Shown here piece after piece: positions 40,984-41,267 of a stretch of DNA of 41,267 nucleotides. The DNA comes from Halorhodospira halophila (GTDB lineage Bacteria > Pseudomonadota > Gammaproteobacteria > Nitrococcales > Halorhodospiraceae). Location: assembly GCF_016653405.1 (NCBI RefSeq), contig NZ_NHSN01000005.1, forward strand, positions 1-41,267. Reading direction: 5' to 3'. Each line of letters begins with the position of its first letter. Positions within the stretch are counted from its first letter, which is position 1. The notes beneath the pieces are model-generated. The model saw only the letters and a program-made list of their open reading frames with translations, was not told where the DNA came from and ran no database searches. Both the position numbers and the translations under genes were made by a program.

Positions 40984-41267
40984 ATGATCAAACGCACCGG
41001 GCTCTGCGCCCTCTCCCTTCTGTTCGGTTCCAACCTCGTCCAGGCAGAGCCCGATCCCCCGGATACGGGGATCGAAATCGAGTCCGGGGATACCCTGTGG
41101 GACCTGGCCGCCGAACACCTCGGCAACCCACTGCTCTACCCGTGGATCTGGCAGGCCAACCCGACCATCGCGGATCCGGCCCGTATCCGCTCCGGCGACC
41201 GTTCGGTTCCAACCTCGTCCAGGCAGAGCCCGATCCCCCGGATACGGGGATCGAAATCGAGTCCGGG
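40984..41267 (+). CDS. LysM-domain periplasmic protein, N-terminal part, frame broken at window edge
   Basis: From ATG at 40984 there is a signal peptide (IKRTGLCALSLLFGSNLVQA). A LysM domain follows (IEIESGDTLWDLAAEHLGNP, then YPWIWQANPTIADPARIRSGD), which binds peptidoglycan or chitin-like glycans. After SGDR (about 41200) the frame enters a copy of its own start region in a different phase (SVPTSSRQSPIPRIRGSKSS), so the predicted protein beyond that point is not LysM. Proteins of this type often precede dprA. The rest of the gene is outside the window or lost to the duplication. Confidence 0.75.
   Translation, partial: MIKRTGLCALSLLFGSNLVQAEPDPPDTGIEIESGDTLWDLAAEHLGNPLLYPWIWQANPTIADPARIRSGDRSVPTSSRQSPIPRIRGSKSSP
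41022..41088 (+). repeat. 67-bp direct repeat, copy 1 (inside LysM gene signal-peptide region)
   Basis: The 67 bases at 41022-41088 recur without a mismatch at 41201-41267. This copy is in the natural reading frame of the LysM gene, covering the end of the signal peptide and the start of the LysM domain. Confidence 0.95.
41201..41267 (+). repeat. 67-bp direct repeat, copy 2 (at window end)
   Basis: This is an exact second copy, offset by 179 bp from the first. Because 179 is not a multiple of three, the LysM gene is read in a wrong phase here. The copy runs to the last base of the window, so its true length is unknown. Confidence 0.95.

Overview
The window is GC-rich, proteobacterial-looking DNA. 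The gene content suggests a diazotrophic, probably halophilic gammaproteobacterium. It carries a molybdenum nitrogenase (nif) cluster, an NifA-type regulator, an rnf electron-transport operon ending in rnfH and rseC-like genes, a glycine-betaine-type binding protein, and many acidic proteins. A purple sulfur bacterium of the Halorhodospira/Ectothiorhodospiraceae type would fit, but this is inferred from gene content and was not checked by search. I saw no tRNA, rRNA, CRISPR array or transposase gene.

Layout. (1) 1-9064 is chromosomal housekeeping and efflux. It holds the tail of a GPH/MFS-like transporter (+). On the minus strand follow dnaQ and a HAD hydrolase, a TudS-DUF1722 (RudS-like) desulfidase with a striking TGTACA tandem repeat at its start, an RND efflux adaptor and pump, a CinA-like domain protein, and nadA. 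(2) 9137-13099 is the plus-strand nifE-nifN-nifX-DUF269 operon behind a sigma-54/NifA promoter. (3) 13169-15525 is a non-nif insert: an orphan betaine-type binding protein, a tandem UspA protein and a small membrane protein. (4) 15599-20898 (minus) is nifH-nifD-nifK, an Alvin-type 2[4Fe-4S] ferredoxin, a NifY/NafY-like protein and a [2Fe-2S] ferredoxin, with its own sigma-54/NifA promoter. (5) 21218-26377 (minus) is nifB-nifQ-nifV-nifW-nifZM(fusion)-SIR2-like gene, mostly linked by overlapping stop/start codons. It is followed by a tiny TGA-interrupted ORF that has its own sigma-54-like promoter. (6) 26565-28142 is nifA (minus). (7) 28143-28658 is a 516-bp divergent region containing a 248-bp palindromic element next to nifA and two NifA sites plus a sigma-54 promoter facing rnf. 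(8) 28659-34456 is rnfABCDGEH-rseC (+). (9) 34453-41267 holds a putative outer-membrane barrel, an MBL-fold phosphodiesterase-like enzyme, a methyltransferase, a small membrane protein, a GAF/HD-GYP protein, a CHASE2 adenylate cyclase, and the start of a LysM gene that is broken at the window edge by a 67-bp direct repeat.

How the parts work together. NifA with sigma-54 RNA polymerase would switch on four promoters: nifE, nifH, nifB and rnfA. Each has a canonical -24/-12 element and at least one TGT-N10-ACA site. NifB, NifQ, NifV, NifE, NifN, NifX and NifY supply FeMo-cofactor. NifH, NifD and NifK are the enzyme, and NifW and NifZ-M are maturation factors. Rnf uses the ion gradient to drive electrons from NADH to the ferredoxins encoded beside nifK, which reduce NifH. 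nifU, nifS, nifT and nifL are not in the window.

The items I think most deserve follow-up are the palindromic element abutting nifA, the TGA-interrupted mini-ORF with a sigma-54-like promoter upstream of nifH, the NifZ-NifM fusion, the short NifB, the SIR2-like gene inside the nif operon, and the TGTACA repeat at the desulfidase gene.
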